Assembly (NCBI GenBank): GCA_947588845.1
Contig: CANQAR010000046.1
Span: 1 to 32,873, forward strand
Reading direction: 5' to 3'
Source of the DNA: an uncultured Lachnospiraceae bacterium
GTDB taxonomy: Bacteria > Bacillota > Clostridia > Lachnospirales > Lachnospiraceae
Length of the DNA: 32,873 bases
Shown: positions 22,521 through 30,208 of the stretch, piece by piece
Layout of the letters: each line of letters opens with the position of its first letter
Position numbering within the stretch: position 1 is the first letter of the stretch
Notes under the pieces: model-generated
What the model saw: only the letters and a program-made list of their open reading frames with translations
What the model was told of the DNA's origin: nothing
The model's database searches: none
Position numbers and translations under genes: made by a program

Positions 22521-22683
22521 ATGGTTGTTCTCCTTTCTGTTAAAATGATGTTTTACGTTATTTTCTGAAAAAATTGCCTGAATACACTTTAACACAAATA
22601 TTTCATTTTGCATAGTAAAAAATTCTGTTTCTTAACAATATTTAATAGAATGTTAACCTTATGAAGAATGGAAGGAGAATAAA

Positions 22684-23412
22684 ATGAGACTTCTGATCGT
22701 AAGACACGGGGATCCTGATTATGCGATAGATTCCCTCACAGAAAAGGGCTGGAGAGAGGCGGAGTATCTGACGGAGAGGCTTGCCGGACTTGAGATAAAG
22801 AAAGTTTATGTTTCCCCGCTTGGCAGGGCAAAGGATACGGCGTCTCTCATTTTGAAAAAGATGGGACAGACGGCGGAAGAATGCGAGTGGCTGCGGGAAT
22901 TTGCGCCGAGAATAGACCGCCCGGACCGTCAGGAAAAAATGATTGCCTGGGACTGGCTGCCGCAGGACTGGACAACAGAGGAACGTTTTTACCGAAGCGA
23001 CGCGTGGTATGAGCAGGAGGCGATGAAAAAAGGAAAAGTAGGGCAGGAATATGAATGGGTGACAGAGAATCTCGACCGGGTGCTTGCCAGACATGGCTAT
23101 GTGAGGGAAGGACATTATTATCGCGCTGAGGCACCTAATCACGATACAATCGTGATGTTCTGTCATTTCGGAGTGAGCTGTGTGCTGCTTGGGCATCTGC
23201 TCGGAATATCTCCGATGGTGCTCTGGCATGGCTTCTGTGCCGCTCCGTCTTCTGTCGCCACACTTGTGACAGAAGAAAGGCGCCGGGGGATCGCCAGTTT
23301 CCGGATGAGTGCATACGGCGATATTTCTCATCTTTATGCAAACGGGGAAACGCCTGCATTTGCGGCAAGGTTCTGCGAGACATTTGATGATGAGGATGAG
23401 AGACATGATTAA
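22684..23412 (+). CDS. Histidine phosphatase superfamily protein (phosphoglycerate-mutase-like)
   Basis: A 242-residue enzyme with the RHG signature at residues 7-9 (IVRHGDPDY), the phospho-histidine site, the YVSPLGRAKDTA arginine block near 40-52, and the second catalytic histidine in MFCHFGVSC. These features define the branch-1 histidine phosphatases; the family includes broad phosphatases as well as mutases and this one lacks the extra loop of true PGM. GGAGAA lies just upstream of the ATG. It is divergent from the Ig-like protein and convergent with the XRE gene. Substrate unknown. Confidence 0.88.
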   Translation: MRLLIVRHGDPDYAIDSLTEKGWREAEYLTERLAGLEIKKVYVSPLGRAKDTASLILKKMGQTAEECEWLREFAPRIDRPDRQEKMIAWDWLPQDWTTEERFYRSDAWYEQEAMKKGKVGQEYEWVTENLDRVLARHGYVREGHYYRAEAPNHDTIVMFCHFGVSCVLLGHLLGISPMVLWHGFCAAPSSVATLVTEERRRGIASFRMSAYGDISHLYANGETPAFAARFCETFDDEDERHD

Positions 23413-23514
23413 ATCAGCCTGTCCGGAAGAAGAGAATCCGGTGTGCCGGGAAATGACATGTAAAATCACATATCATATAATTTTACACTAACTTTTTATA
23501 CATATGGTCAACTT

Positions 23515-23538
23515 CTCCGGATTTTGAAAAATCCGGAG
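23515..23538. terminator. Hairpin between convergent genes
   Basis: CTCCGGATTTT (23515-23525) pairs perfectly with AAAATCCGGAG (23528-23538). It lies between the phosphatase stop and the XRE stop and probably terminates from both sides, though neither side has a long T run. Confidence 0.6.
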
Positions 23539-23559
23539 TCAGAAGAAAGATCTTGTGAT

Positions 23560-23805
23560 TTATTTTAATAAGTCCTGATATGTGACATTTAACACCTTTG
23601 CGATTGTCTTCAGCTCGATGTCAGTGACGAAACGTTCGCCGCTTTCGATTCTCTGAACGGCGTTTTTGTCAATATCGAGTCCCGCGACCTGAAGCATGTC
23701 GGCGAATTTTTTCTGCGACGGGCGGTCTATAAGCTTCAGGCGGTACAGCCTGACGTTTGCCCCGCATAGATTGTTCCTCCCATTTTCAGCTCTGTTTTTG
23801 TACAT
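23560..23805 (-). CDS. Small XRE-family helix-turn-helix regulator
   Basis: An 81-residue protein made of one XRE/Cro domain: NVRLYRLKLIDRPSQKKFADML (helices 1-2), DKNAVQRIESGERFVTDIELKTIAKVLNVTYQDLL (recognition helix, helix 4 and the closing helix). The ATG at 23805 has AGGAGG 5 nt upstream; a longer frame to 23955 lacks a ribosome site. It has no second domain, so the sensing function, if any, is unknown. Its targets may include the divergent lipid kinase region or itself. Confidence 0.85.
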   Translation of the reverse strand: MYKNRAENGRNNLCGANVRLYRLKLIDRPSQKKFADMLQVAGLDIDKNAVQRIESGERFVTDIELKTIAKVLNVTYQDLLK

Positions 23806-23824
23806 GTTATCCTCCTGTATCTCC

Positions 23825-23853
23825 ATTGTATTCTGCCGTGGTATTTCTGCCGA
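23825..23853 (-). promoter_or_regulatory. Possible XRE gene promoter
   Basis: Minus-strand TCGGCA (23853-23848) and TACAAT (23830-23825) 17 bp apart, leaving a very short leader that still contains the ribosome binding site. Confidence 0.4.
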
Positions 23854-23942
23854 AAAGTACTGGTTACATATTGACGTCCTGAGAGCTGTCACGGCCTGCA
23901 AAACGCGAATAATTTTACCGGGACGATGCGGACAGATTCTGT

Positions 23943-24094
23943 TATAATGACACATTTTATAAAAGTGATATTTCCCGATTGCGTTTAATCTGAGTATATG
24001 TTAAAACGAAGGATATGTTGACATTCACTAAATGTCACTAAAGCAAACAGTTTTATCAAAGACCTGCGGAATTTCCGGACAAAGTGTCCGGGAA
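23943..24094. other. Intergenic region with inverted repeats between XRE gene and lipid kinase
   Basis: This part of a 430-bp gene-free stretch holds a TATAAT (23943-23948) without a clear -35, a TGACATT/AATGTCA inverted repeat (24019-24025/24031-24037) whose left arm is inside a perfect TTGACA, overlapping a CACTAAA direct repeat, and a 10-bp hairpin (24072-24081/24085-24094). GTGAACTGTAAC at 24117-24128 matches the tail of the hairpin cluster near 219. I see no coding sequence. Confidence 0.4.
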
Positions 24095-24150
24095 TCACTT
24101 CGAGCCCGGCAGGGGAGTGAACTGTAACAAATATACAAAAAAGTACAGCA

Positions 24151-24197
24151 GAATCACCAATAATTCACTTGTGATTCAAAATATATCGTAGTAAAAT
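24151..24197 (+). promoter_or_regulatory. Lipid kinase promoter with inverted repeat
   Basis: TTGTGA (24169-24174) and TAAAAT (24192-24197) are 17 bp apart. GAATCAC (24151-24157) and GTGATTC (24171-24177) form an inverted repeat over the -35, with a nested TCAC-TT-GTGA (24165-24174): a plausible operator. Confidence 0.55.
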
Positions 24198-24236
24198 AAA
24201 CATTGAAAAATTACAGGAGGCAGGCATTGGAACGTT

Positions 24237-25133
24237 ATGAGGAAAATGCTTTTTATTTATAATCCAAAGTCGGGAAAGGGTCTGATCCGAAATTCTCTGG
24301 CAGCAATTGTGGAGGAATTTTCCAGAGAATTTGAGATAACGATTTACGCGACAGGGGCTGCGAAGGACGGGGAGCGTATCACCGGGCAGCGGGCAGAAGA
24401 TTTTGATGTGGTTGCCTGCAGCGGGGGAGACGGCACGCTTGATGAGATTATTACAGGTCTGATGCGCAGCGGTATTCACAGAACTGTCGGCTATATTCCC
24501 TCCGGAAGCACCAATGATTTTGCAAACTCGCTTGGAATACCGAAGCAGATGGAACAGGCGGCGAAAGTGATCGTGCACGGAGAGGCCTTTACCTGCGATC
24601 TGGGGAAATTTAATCAGGATTATTTTGTCTACGTCGCGGCGTTCGGGCTGTTTACGGATGTGTCGTATCAGACAAGTCAGGACATGAAAAATATGCTTGG
24701 ACATGCGGCTTATCTGTTGGAGGCCATGAAGCGCATGGGTACCTGGAAGAGCAATCATCTGTCGATTCAAAGTGAAGAGTTTTCGGAGGAAGGGGAGTTT
24801 GTGTTCGGAATGATCACGAATTCCAATTCTGTCGGAGGGATCAAAGGGGTTCCCTGGCAGAATGTGGAGCTGAATGACGGATACTTTGAAGTGATGCTGG
24901 TGCGCACGCCGCAGTCGCTCGCAGACTGGCAGGAGATTATTACAGCTGTCATTATGAAAGATACCTCTAGTGACCGCATTGTAATGTTTAAGAGCAGGAA
25001 GCTGGAGATCTGCGCGGAGAAACCTGTAGCATGGACGCTGGACGGCGAGAACGGCGGTGAACACAGGGAAGTGACGGTTGAGAATCTTCCGCATATGCTC
25101 GAGATTCTGGTGCCGGCAAGGCAGCAGTCCTGA
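24237..25133 (+). CDS. Diacylglycerol kinase / lipid kinase (DagK/YegS/BmrU family)
   Basis: A 298-residue soluble lipid kinase that probably phosphorylates diacylglycerol or a related lipid at the membrane face, recycling it to phosphatidic acid. The ATP-binding block is clear: FIYNPKSGKG (6-15), ACSGGDGTLDEI (about 60-71) and PSGSTNDFANSLG (about 88-100), followed by the beta-sandwich C-terminal domain. The start at ATG 24237 fits the family N-terminus, yet the strong AGGAGG (24215-24220) is 16 nt away, an unusually long gap; a TTG at 24227 with ideal spacing opens a different frame of only 11 codons. No partner gene is obvious. Confidence 0.88.
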   Translation: MRKMLFIYNPKSGKGLIRNSLAAIVEEFSREFEITIYATGAAKDGERITGQRAEDFDVVACSGGDGTLDEIITGLMRSGIHRTVGYIPSGSTNDFANSLGIPKQMEQAAKVIVHGEAFTCDLGKFNQDYFVYVAAFGLFTDVSYQTSQDMKNMLGHAAYLLEAMKRMGTWKSNHLSIQSEEFSEEGEFVFGMITNSNSVGGIKGVPWQNVELNDGYFEVMLVRTPQSLADWQEIITAVIMKDTSSDRIVMFKSRKLEICAEKPVAWTLDGENGGEHREVTVENLPHMLEILVPARQQS

Positions 25134-25228
25134 TCTGTGTGGGAAACTCCGGTGTTTTCAGGCGGCGCGGGAGCAAGGGGGATTTTGAAGATAACAGCGG
25201 TTTTCGAACCGACGAAAGGAGATTTGTA

Positions 25229-26698
25229 ATGTTATATGCAGGAGTGGACCTTGGAACCTCGGCAGTCAAACTGCTGCTGATGGACGGCGGGGGAAAGATT
25301 CAGAAAATTGTTTCTAAAGAGTATCCGATTTATTTCCCGAATCCGGGCTGGTCAGAGCAGAAGCCGGAGGACTGGTATGAGCAGACCATGGCCGGGCTGA
25401 AGGAGCTGCTTGCGGACTGTGATAAGAGCCAGGTTGCCGGAATCAGTTTTGGCGGACAGATGCACGGGCTTGTGATTCTGGATCAGGAAGATCGGGTGAT
25501 CCGCCCGGCGCTTCTCTGGAATGACGGCCGTACATACGAGGAGTGCGATTATCTGAACAATGTGATCGGAAAGGACAAACTTTCCGAGTATACGGCGAAT
25601 ATTTCCTTTACCGGATTTACGGCGCCGAAAATTCTGTGGGTAAAGAACAAGGAGCCTGAGAATTTTGCGCGGATCGCGAAGATCATGCTTCCAAAGGATT
25701 ATATTGCGTACCGGTTATCGGGCGTGCACTGTACGGATGTGTCGGATGCTTCCGGCATGCTGCTGTTTGACGTGAAGAACCGCTGCTGGTCGAAGGAGAT
25801 GCTGGAAATCTGCGGCGTAAAGGAAGAACAGATGGCCAGGATTTTTGAGAGCTATGAGGTGGTCGGTACGTTGAAACCGGAGATTGCGGCGGAGCTTGGC
25901 GTTCCGGAGACGGTGAAGGTGATCGCGGGCGCCGGGGACAACGCGGCGGCGGCTGTCGGTACAGGTACGGTCGGAGAGGGAATGTGCAATATTTCTCTCG
26001 GAACGAGCGGAACGATTTTTATTTCCTCTGAGAAGTTCGGGGTGGACAAGTTCAACGCGCTTCATGCGTTTGCTCATGCGGACGGACATTATCATCTGAT
26101 GGGATGTATGCTGAGCGCGGCTTCCTGCAATAAGTGGTGGATGGATGATATCATCGGCACGAAGGATTATGCGGCGGAGCAGGCGGCGATTGAGAAACTC
26201 GGCGAGAATCATGTTTATTTCCTTCCGTATCTGATGGGAGAGCGCTCCCCGCACAATAATCCGAACGCGCGCGGAACGTTCATCGGCATGACGATGGATA
26301 CGACGCGGGCGGACATGACACAGGCCGTTCTTGAGGGCGTTGCGTTTGCGCTCAGGGATTCGCTTGAGGTTGCGAAAGCGCTCGGGATTAAGATCGAGCG
26401 CACAAAGATCTGCGGCGGCGGTGCGAAGAGCCCGCTGTGGAAAAAGATCATCGCAAATGTGCTGAATCTGAAGGTTGATGTGATTGAGAGCGAGGAAGGG
26501 CCGGGACTTGGCGGAGCGATCCTCGCGGCGGTCGGATGCGGAGAGTATGCCTCTGTGAAGGAAGCCGCGGACAAGCTGGTGAAGATCATTGATACGATTG
26601 AACCGGATCCGGAGCTTGCGGCGAAATATGACGCGCGGTATGCGCAGTTTAAGGAGATTTATCCGGCGTGCAGGCCGCTGTTTGAGATAATTCGATAA
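25229..26698 (+). CDS. xylB: Xylulokinase-like FGGY carbohydrate kinase
   Basis: A 489-residue sugar kinase that most likely phosphorylates D-xylulose (or a related ketopentose) to the 5-phosphate for the pentose phosphate pathway. Motifs: VDLGTSAVKLLLMD (5-18, phosphate 1), GGQMHGLVILD (about 75, the xylulokinase-type QMH), LLWNDGR, AGAGDNAAAAVGTG (about 230) and GGGAKSPLWKKI (about 400), as in XylB. The ATG at 25229 lies 7 nt after AAAGGAG; an earlier frame start at 25139 lacks one. The gene begins a run with DUF4867, an isomerase-like gene and an epimerase. Other FGGY substrates (ribulose, fuculose) cannot be excluded from motifs alone. Confidence 0.87.
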   Translation: MLYAGVDLGTSAVKLLLMDGGGKIQKIVSKEYPIYFPNPGWSEQKPEDWYEQTMAGLKELLADCDKSQVAGISFGGQMHGLVILDQEDRVIRPALLWNDGRTYEECDYLNNVIGKDKLSEYTANISFTGFTAPKILWVKNKEPENFARIAKIMLPKDYIAYRLSGVHCTDVSDASGMLLFDVKNRCWSKEMLEICGVKEEQMARIFESYEVVGTLKPEIAAELGVPETVKVIAGAGDNAAAAVGTGTVGEGMCNISLGTSGTIFISSEKFGVDKFNALHAFAHADGHYHLMGCMLSAASCNKWWMDDIIGTKDYAAEQAAIEKLGENHVYFLPYLMGERSPHNNPNARGTFIGMTMDTTRADMTQAVLEGVAFALRDSLEVAKALGIKIERTKICGGGAKSPLWKKIIANVLNLKVDVIESEEGPGLGGAILAAVGCGEYASVKEAADKLVKIIDTIEPDPELAAKYDARYAQFKEIYPACRPLFEIIR

Positions 26699-26717
26699 AA
26701 GGAGGTTTGAGATCGTT

Positions 26718-27338
26718 ATGGAAATTAAAAAAGTGACGGACGCAGCGTTTCGGAAATACGGCCGCGTCGTTGAGGGAATTGATTTTTCGGGACTTGTTGA
26801 GAAACTTGGCGAGACGCCGCTGCCGGCGGACGTTGTGTATGAACCCTCAGTTCCGCTTCTGGAGGCGCTTCCTGTGTTTGAGGAACTGAAGACCAGGACT
26901 TACGGGGAACTTCCGATTCAGATCGGATACTGCAACGGCAATAATTACAAACTTAACGCGGTCGAGTATCACCGTTCTTCCGAGATCAATGTCGCCGGGA
27001 CGGACGCCGTTCTGCTCGTGGGCTGGCAGCCGGATGTGACGGATGACTTTACGTATGACACTTCGAAGATCGAGGCGTTCCTGGTGCCGAAGGGAATGGC
27101 GGTCGAACTGTATGCGACGACTCTGCACTATGCGCCCTGCAATGCATCCGAGGGAGGCTTCCAGGTGGCGATCGTGCTTCCGAAGGACACGAATCTTCCG
27201 CTTGAGAAGGAACATGCGGGCGGAGAGGACGCGCATCTGACCGCGCGCAACAAATGGCTGATCGGCCATCCAGAGGGGGGACTTCCCGAAGGTTCGCCGA
27301 TGGGACTGATCGGGGAAAATATTGATCTTTCGAAATAA
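26718..27338 (+). CDS. DUF4867 family protein
   Basis: A 206-residue cytoplasmic protein I recognise as DUF4867, a family of unknown biochemical function that in Lachnospiraceae is often found with xylB and a FucI-like isomerase. Its beta-strand-rich middle (EIQ-type strands, YCNGNNYKLNAVEYHRSSEINVAG, then LVPKGMAVELYATTLHYAPC, and GGFQVAIVLPKDT) reads like a cupin barrel, with H and E residues spaced as possible metal ligands (EYH, ELY, LHY). The C-terminal part is polar (ARNKWLIGHPEGG). AGGAGG is 12 nt upstream and the gene starts 19 nt after xylB. A sugar-binding or isomerase-assisting role is inferred from context only. Confidence 0.75.
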   Translation: MEIKKVTDAAFRKYGRVVEGIDFSGLVEKLGETPLPADVVYEPSVPLLEALPVFEELKTRTYGELPIQIGYCNGNNYKLNAVEYHRSSEINVAGTDAVLLVGWQPDVTDDFTYDTSKIEAFLVPKGMAVELYATTLHYAPCNASEGGFQVAIVLPKDTNLPLEKEHAGGEDAHLTARNKWLIGHPEGGLPEGSPMGLIGENIDLSK

Positions 27339-27468
27339 TCTGTTCCGTGGCAGGAATGATGGGGAAAACATGGAGATTCTGCAGTGATACGGGGCAGAAG
27401 ATAATGTTTTCAGACAGAAAAGCTGGTTACCGAAACATTTTAATATACATCATAGGAGGATTTAAGAA

Positions 27469-28956
27469 ATGATGAACAACATTCCCAATGTCAAGGTTGG
27501 TATCGTGGCGGTCAGCCGCGACTGCTTCCCGGAATCGCTTTCCGTGAACAGAAGAAAAGCGCTGGTGGAGGCGTACAAGGCAAAATATGACGCGGCGGAT
27601 ATTTACGAATGTCCGATCTGCATCGTCGAGAGTGAGATCCATATGGTGCAGGCGCTTGAGGATGTGAAGGCGGCAGGCTGCGAGGCGCTGGTTGTGTATC
27701 TTGGCAACTTTGGTCCGGAGATTTCCGAGACGCTGCTCGCGAAGCATTTTGACGGCCCGGCCATGTTTATCGCGGCGGCCGAGGAATCTGGCGATAATCT
27801 GGTGCAGGGCCGCGGCGATGCTTACTGCGGTATGCTGAACGCGAGTTACAATCTGAAGCTGCGCAATATCCGCGCATACATTCCGGAGTACCCGGTCGGC
27901 ACAGCGGAGGAGTGTGCTGATATGATTCATGAGTTCCTTCCGATCGCGCGTGCGGTTGTCGGACTTGCGAATCTCAAGATCATCAGCTTCGGACCGCGTC
28001 CGCTGAACTTCCTGGCCTGCAATGCGCCGATCAAGCAGCTTTACAACCTTGGCGTTGAGATTGAGGAAAATTCCGAGCTCGACCTGTTCGAGGCGTTCAA
28101 CAAGCACGCCGGCGACGAGCGTATCCCGGCGGTTGTGGAGGATATGACAAAAGAGCTTGGAGCTGGCAACATGAAACCGGAGATTCTTCCGAAGCTTGCG
28201 CAGTATGAGCTGACGCTGCTTGACTGGATCGAGGATCACAAGGGCTACAGAAAATATGTGGCGATTGCAGGAAAGTGCTGGCCGGCATTCCAGACGCAGT
28301 TTGGTTTCGTTCCGTGCTTCGTGAACAGCCGTCTGACAGGACGCGGCATCCCGGTGTCCTGCGAGGTTGACATCTACGGAGCTCTGAGCGAGTACATCGG
28401 AACCTGCGTGAGCAACGATATCGTGACGCTGCTCGACATCAACAACAGCGTTCCGGCCGACATGTACGAGTCCGAGATCAAGGGTAAATTCGACTACACG
28501 CACAAGGATACCTTCATGGGCTTCCACTGCGGCAATACCTGCTCAAAGAAGCTTGCGTCCCATTCGATGAAGTATCAGCTCATCATGGCGAGAAGCCTTC
28601 CGGAAGAGGTTACGCAGGGAACGCTTGAGGGCGATATCGTGCCGGGAGAGATCACGTTCTTCCGCCTGCAGAGCACGGCGGACAACAAGCTGCGCGCGTA
28701 CGTGGCAAACGGCGAGGTGCTTCCGGTTGCGACACGTTCGTTCGGCGGCATCGGCGTATTCGCGATCCACGAGATGGGAAGATTCTACCGTCACGTGCTG
28801 ATTGAGGGGAACTATCCGCACCACGGCGCTGTGGCGTTCGGCCATCACGGAAAAGCTCTGTTTGAGGTATTCAAGCTGATCGGCGTCTGCCCGGATGAGA
28901 TCGGATACAATCATCCGAAGAGCGTACCGTACAGAACGGAGAATCCGTTTGCGTAA
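27469..28956 (+). CDS. L-fucose/L-arabinose isomerase superfamily protein
   Basis: A 495-residue member of the FucI/AraA fold. It lacks the N-terminal motifs typical of AraA and of classical FucI, so it is a third branch. Candidate metal ligands in the expected order are E299 (SCEVDIYG), D323 (LLDINN) and a histidine of the HHGAVAFGHH cluster (451-460). The family converts aldoses to ketoses with Mn2+ or Co2+. AGGAGG is 9 nt upstream of the ATG (a second ATG follows directly). It lies 130 bp after DUF4867 and close to xylB and galM, so it is the best candidate for the aldose isomerase of the locus. The substrate (xylose, arabinose, lyxose, fucose or other) cannot be told from sequence. Confidence 0.85.
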   Translation: MMNNIPNVKVGIVAVSRDCFPESLSVNRRKALVEAYKAKYDAADIYECPICIVESEIHMVQALEDVKAAGCEALVVYLGNFGPEISETLLAKHFDGPAMFIAAAEESGDNLVQGRGDAYCGMLNASYNLKLRNIRAYIPEYPVGTAEECADMIHEFLPIARAVVGLANLKIISFGPRPLNFLACNAPIKQLYNLGVEIEENSELDLFEAFNKHAGDERIPAVVEDMTKELGAGNMKPEILPKLAQYELTLLDWIEDHKGYRKYVAIAGKCWPAFQTQFGFVPCFVNSRLTGRGIPVSCEVDIYGALSEYIGTCVSNDIVTLLDINNSVPADMYESEIKGKFDYTHKDTFMGFHCGNTCSKKLASHSMKYQLIMARSLPEEVTQGTLEGDIVPGEITFFRLQSTADNKLRAYVANGEVLPVATRSFGGIGVFAIHEMGRFYRHVLIEGNYPHHGAVAFGHHGKALFEVFKLIGVCPDEIGYNHPKSVPYRTENPFA

Positions 28957-29137
28957 ACAAACGGATATACGTTCTCTGCGAGAATGCGCCCGAGAATCTG
29001 ACTGGAACAGGACTGAATCCCGCGGCAGGGCTCCGGGAGAGTTTTGAGGATGAATGGCTTTCCGTTTTGGCGAAGACGGAAAGAGAAAAAGATGCCGCTG
29101 TCTGGCAGCCGCCATTTAACGGCTGTCTGGCAGCGGC
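28943..29137 (+). other. Hairpin-rich spacer between isomerase and epimerase
   Basis: Three stems: ATCCGTTTG/CAAACGGAT (28943-28951/28958-28966, with the isomerase stop codon in the loop), CTTTCCGT/ACGGAAAG (29058-29065/29076-29083), and GCCGCTG..CAGCCG/CGGCTG..CAGCGGC (29094-29111/29120-29137), whose two sides share TCTGG as an internal loop. None has a T run, so they look like processing or attenuation elements rather than a full terminator. Confidence 0.5.
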
Positions 29138-29161
29138 GTTTAGATAAAGGAGAAAACAGCT

Positions 29162-30208
29162 TTGGAAAAGACGAAATTTGGAGTTTTGAACGACGGTACG
29201 GAGATTTCTCTGTATACCATAAAAAATACGAACGGCATGACCGCGAAAATAACCGACCTTGGAGCGACAGTTGTCTCTCTGGAGGTGAAGGATGCGCAGG
29301 GAATTGTCCGCGATGTGGTGCTCGGCTATGATACGCCGCAGGAATATGTGGACAATACCTGCTATTTTGGAGCGGTGATCGGCAGAAGCGCGAACCGAAT
29401 CGACAAAGCCCGCTTTGTGATCGGCGGGAAAATGTATCAGCTTGCGGTCAACGACAACGAGAACAACCTGCACAGCGGCCCGGACGGCTATGATATCCGC
29501 AGATGGGATGTCGTGCAGCAGGAGGAAAGCAGTATCACGTTTGCGCTCGATTCTCCGGATGGAGATCAGGGTTTTCCGGGAAATTTTCATGTAGAGGTTC
29601 AGTATACGCTGACGGATGAGGATGAGCTGATCCTGCATTACACTGGAAGCAGCGACAAGGATACGGTGGTAAATCTGACGAATCATTCCTATTTTAATCT
29701 GGCAGGTCATGAGAGCGGAAAAATCCTTGATCAGACGCTGATGATCGCGGCGGATTATTATACGCCGGTCATCGACAGCCAGGCAATTCCCACCGGCGAG
29801 ATTGCCCCGGTAAAAGGCACGCCGATGGATTTCACGACGGCAAAGCCGATCGGAAAAGAGATCGAAGCCGACTTTGAGCAGCTGAAATTCGGGCAGGGCT
29901 ACGATCACAACTTTGCGCTGCGGGGAGAACCGGGTACAAAGCGGAAGATGGCGGAAGCTTACTGCGAAAAGACTGGGATCCGGATGGAAGCGTTCACCGA
30001 CTGTCCGGGCATGCAGTTCTATGCGGGGAACTGCATCACAGAGCAGAAAGGAAAAGGCGGCGTTACTTACGGGCCGCGCCATGGTTTCTGCCTGGAGGCG
30101 CATTACTATCCGAATTCTATCAACCAGGAAGGTTTTGCAAGTCCGCTGCTTGTGGCCGGGGAAAAGTACGATACGACGACCAGCTATAAATTTTCCGTGA
30201 GAGTTTAG
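29162..30208 (+). CDS. galM: Aldose 1-epimerase (mutarotase)
   Basis: A 348-residue GalM-family enzyme that interconverts alpha and beta anomers of free aldoses, feeding the isomerase or kinase. Visible landmarks: GAVIGRSANRI (76-86), NLHSGPDGYD with a conserved His, NLTNHSYFNLAGH with the catalytic-site His, and FCLEAHYYPNSIN with the catalytic Glu near the C-terminus. The start is TTG at 29162, 9 nt after AAGGAG; no earlier ATG fits. It is the last plus-strand gene of the pentose run and its stop codon overlaps the stop of the convergent lipoprotein gene. Specificity for xylose or arabinose is inferred from the neighbours. Confidence 0.92.
   Translation: MEKTKFGVLNDGTEISLYTIKNTNGMTAKITDLGATVVSLEVKDAQGIVRDVVLGYDTPQEYVDNTCYFGAVIGRSANRIDKARFVIGGKMYQLAVNDNENNLHSGPDGYDIRRWDVVQQEESSITFALDSPDGDQGFPGNFHVEVQYTLTDEDELILHYTGSSDKDTVVNLTNHSYFNLAGHESGKILDQTLMIAADYYTPVIDSQAIPTGEIAPVKGTPMDFTTAKPIGKEIEADFEQLKFGQGYDHNFALRGEPGTKRKMAEAYCEKTGIRMEAFTDCPGMQFYAGNCITEQKGKGGVTYGPRHGFCLEAHYYPNSINQEGFASPLLVAGEKYDTTTSYKFSVRV

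Noticed and set aside
24227-24262. Frameshift in the lipid kinase gene near its start
   Set aside because: The kinase N-terminus from the ATG at 24237 matches the family start, so no residues seem to be missing upstream.
27427-28527. Long minus-strand open frame opposite the FucI-like gene
   Set aside because: A codon-bias shadow of a confidently identified gene, with no start signals.
28871-30103. Minus-strand open frame of 410 codons opposite galM
   Set aside because: Shadow of galM and the end of the isomerase; no family features and it crosses the hairpin-rich spacer.
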